Below are positions 62,187-64,000 of a stretch of 64,000 nt of DNA, piece after piece. Positions within the stretch are counted from its first letter, which is position 1, and every line of letters begins with the position of its first letter. The stretch spans positions 1-64,000 of the forward strand of contig JADCJE010000024.1 in NCBI GenBank assembly GCA_020247305.1, read 5' to 3'. Made by a program: the position numbers and the translations under genes. The DNA comes from Phycisphaerales bacterium. Lineage in GTDB: Bacteria > Planctomycetota > UBA1135 > UBA2386. The notes under the pieces were generated by a model that had not been told where the DNA came from, ran no database searches, and was given only the letters and a program-made list of their open reading frames with translations.

Positions 62187-64000
62187 TTGGACGCCCATTC
62201 CCCGACGCCCCTGTTTGACCAGGTCGACAGCCCTGCCGACCTGAAGAAGCTGCCGCGCGAGGTCTTGCCGACGCTCTGCGCCGAACTGCGCAAGGTCATC
62301 CTCGACACGGTGACGATCACCGGCGGCCACCTCGGCTCGGGCATGGGCGTCGTCGAACTCACGGTCGGCCTGCACTACGTCTTCGACTTCAAGAACGACC
62401 GCCTCGTCTGGGACGTCGGCCACCAGTGCTACCCGCACAAGCTGCTGACCGAGCGCAAGGCGCGCTTCCACACGCTGCGGCAGAAGGGCGGCCTGTCGGG
62501 CTTCTCCAACAAGTGGGAGTCGCCGTACGACGCCTACCTGATGGGCCACGCCGGCACCGCGGCCTCGGCCGCGCTCGGCATCGCCATGGGCGACCGCATG
62601 CTCGGCAACCACCGCTACTCGGTCGCCGTCGTCGGCGACGCGGCGATGGGCTGCGGTGTGGCGTTCGAGGCGCTGAACCACGGCGGCTCGCTGGAGAAGG
62701 AGCGCCTGCTCGTCATCCTCAACGACAACCGCTGGTCGATCGCCAAGACCGTCGGCGCGCTGTCGCGGCACCTCAACAAGATCCGCTCCGGCCCGCTGTA
62801 CAACAAGGCCAAGGAAGCGGTGCACCACCTGATCCAGTCGATCCCGGTGGTCGGCAACTCGCTCGACGAGAAGCTCGGCGACGCCGTCGACATGCTGAAG
62901 AACATGGTGGCACCGGGCCACATCTTCGAGGCGCTCGGCTTCCGCTACTTCGGCCCGGTCGACGGCCACGACGTCGGCGCGGTGGTGGCGGCGTTGGAGC
63001 AGGTCAAGGACCTCGACGGCGTCGTGCTGCTGCACGTCACTACCGAGAAGGGCAAGGGCGTGCCGGGCAGCGAGGACCGCTACGACCGCGCGCACGCGGC
63101 CAAGCCCCAGCCGAAGAAGAAGGCCGAGAAGGTGCCGGTCGAGCCGTGCGTGCTGCAGCCGGTGGTGCCGATCACCAAGCCCGGCCGCTCGTGGACCGAG
63201 TGGTTCGGCGAGGGCATGGCGGCGCTGACCGAGAAGGACCCGCGCGTGCTCGCCATCACCGCGGCGATGCCCGACGGCACCGGCCTGATGGAGTACCGCG
63301 ACCGCTTCCCGGATCGCTTCGTCGACGCCGGCATCGCCGAGCAGCACGCGGTCGCGCTGGCGTCGGGCCTCGCCACCGCCGGCATGCGTCCGGTGTGCGC
63401 GATCTACTCGACGTTCCTGCAGCGCGGCTACGACCAGGTGTTCCAGGAAGTGATCCTGCAGCGCCTGCCGGTCGTGTTCGCCATGGACCGGGCCGGCCTC
63501 GTCGGTGAGGACGGCGCCACGCACAACGGCCTCTACGACATCGCCTACCTGCGCTGCATGCCGGGCATGGTGCTGATGGCGCCGAAGGACGGCCCGGAAC
63601 TGCACGAGATGATGCAGTTCGCGCTGACGCTGCCGGGCCCGTCGGGCATCCGCTACGCCCGCGGCAACGCGCCCGGCGCGCACGAACTGCTCGGCTGGCA
63701 CGGCAAGCGCCAGCCGCTGCAACTCGGCAGGATGGAGATCCTGCGCGAGGGCGCCGACGGCGCCGTGCTGGCGTACGGCCACATGGTGCAGACCGCGCTG
63801 GAGGCGGCCGCGCTGCTGGACAAGCAGGGCGTGCACATCGAGGTCGTCAACGCGCGCTTCGTCAAGCCGCTCGACGAAGAGGGCGTGATCGCGTTGTGCG
63901 ACCGCCACGACCGCGTCGTCACCCTGGAGGACCACAGCCACGTCGGCGGCTTCGGCAGCGCCGTGCTGGAGTGCCTCGCCGCGCACGGTCCGGTGCGCGC
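62187..64000 (+). CDS. dxs: 1-deoxy-D-xylulose-5-phosphate synthase, C-terminally truncated by window edge
   Basis: The frame is open from a TTG at 62187 to the right edge, giving 604 visible residues. TTG is chosen because GGAG/AGGA precedes it and no in-frame ATG lies before the conserved LKKLPREVLPTLCAELRKVILD. Seen in order: TITGGHLGSGMGVVELTVGLHYVFD, WDVGHQCYPHKLLT, the ThDP region VVGDAAMGCGVAFEALNHGG through LNDNRWSIAKTVGAL, then FVDAGIAEQHAVALASGLA, RAGLVGEDGATHNG and EDHSHVGGFGSAVLE. The enzyme joins pyruvate and glyceraldehyde-3-phosphate to DXP, first step of the MEP pathway. The GDAAMG replaces the usual GDGAIT/S, a notable cofactor-site variation. About 30 residues should lie past the edge. 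Confidence 0.95.
   Translation, partial: MDAHSPTPLFDQVDSPADLKKLPREVLPTLCAELRKVILDTVTITGGHLGSGMGVVELTVGLHYVFDFKNDRLVWDVGHQCYPHKLLTERKARFHTLRQKGGLSGFSNKWESPYDAYLMGHAGTAASAALGIAMGDRMLGNHRYSVAVVGDAAMGCGVAFEALNHGGSLEKERLLVILNDNRWSIAKTVGALSRHLNKIRSGPLYNKAKEAVHHLIQSIPVVGNSLDEKLGDAVDMLKNMVAPGHIFEALGFRYFGPVDGHDVGAVVAALEQVKDLDGVVLLHVTTEKGKGVPGSEDRYDRAHAAKPQPKKKAEKVPVEPCVLQPVVPITKPGRSWTEWFGEGMAALTEKDPRVLAITAAMPDGTGLMEYRDRFPDRFVDAGIAEQHAVALASGLATAGMRPVCAIYSTFLQRGYDQVFQEVILQRLPVVFAMDRAGLVGEDGATHNGLYDIAYLRCMPGMVLMAPKDGPELHEMMQFALTLPGPSGIRYARGNAPGAHELLGWHGKRQPLQLGRMEILREGADGAVLAYGHMVQTALEAAALLDKQGVHIEVVNARFVKPLDEEGVIALCDRHDRVVTLEDHSHVGGFGSAVLECLAAHGPVR

Overview
The window is very GC-rich bacterial chromosome (roughly 70% G+C by eye; not computed), densely coding on both strands, with no tRNA, rRNA, CRISPR array, transposase or phage module that I could recognise. 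The gene content (many secreted proteins and lipoproteins of unknown role, PKD and pre-peptidase-like secreted proteins, a calpain-like peptidase, an FGE-fold protein, a PrkA/DUF444/SpoVR operon, an MEP-pathway dxs) suggests a free-living Gram-negative-type bacterium, most likely a high-GC Planctomycetota lineage. That assignment is inference from gene content, not a phylogeny.

Layout. 1-3.8 kb: left-truncated calpain-like peptidase, FGE-fold protein, lipoprotein of repeated carboxypeptidase-regulatory-like modules. 3.8-4.5 kb: non-coding stretch with a palindrome and a 9-nt tandem repeat. 4.5-9.1 kb (minus): Na+/solute symporter and a P-type cation ATPase. 9.1-23.7 kb: plus-strand genes dominated by amino-sugar and peptidoglycan recycling (murQ, NagX/HGSNAT-like acetyltransferase, SMP-30 lactonase, BPL_N amidotransferase-like protein, nagB, a GH3-beta-lactamase fusion, an SGNH hydrolase). 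It is interrupted by a minus-strand set (Rsm22-type methyltransferase and three translationally coupled membrane proteins), metK, and a small Arm-domain-like protein behind a strongly structured leader. 23.8-29.6 kb: zinc-ribbon protein, O-antigen-ligase-like protein, ftsY, nusB, ribH, cheR. 29.7-38.9 kb: membrane protein, transglutaminase-esterase fusion, PKD protein, alpha/beta hydrolase, beta-propeller lipoprotein, two adjacent glutaminyl-cyclase-like M28 proteins. 39.1-43.8 kb: prkA-DUF444-spoVR operon. 43.8-51.6 kb: lipid kinase, NAD-dependent reductase, thioredoxin-fold/TPR protein, then cdd-deoC-aldehyde dehydrogenase, a coherent deoxynucleoside catabolic path. 51.9-56.7 kb: two tandem large secreted paralogues. 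56.8-64 kb: TPR lipoprotein with a HEXXH motif, HEAT-like protein, membrane-anchored protein, ispA and a right-truncated dxs (isoprenoid precursors).

Three themes recur. Many genes have a TANNNT -10-like hexamer ending only 6-9 nt before the start codon, which predicts leaderless mRNAs. Adjacent genes in operons often overlap by GTGA or ATGA, which suggests translational coupling. Several genes with longer leaders share a TTGNNN-N16-TAGCTT promoter. The least explained items are the four-hairpin leader plus Arm-like small protein (16.86-17.36 kb), the 21-nt inverted repeat between the ATPase and murQ, and the tandem secreted paralogues whose 3' ends are almost identical at DNA level.
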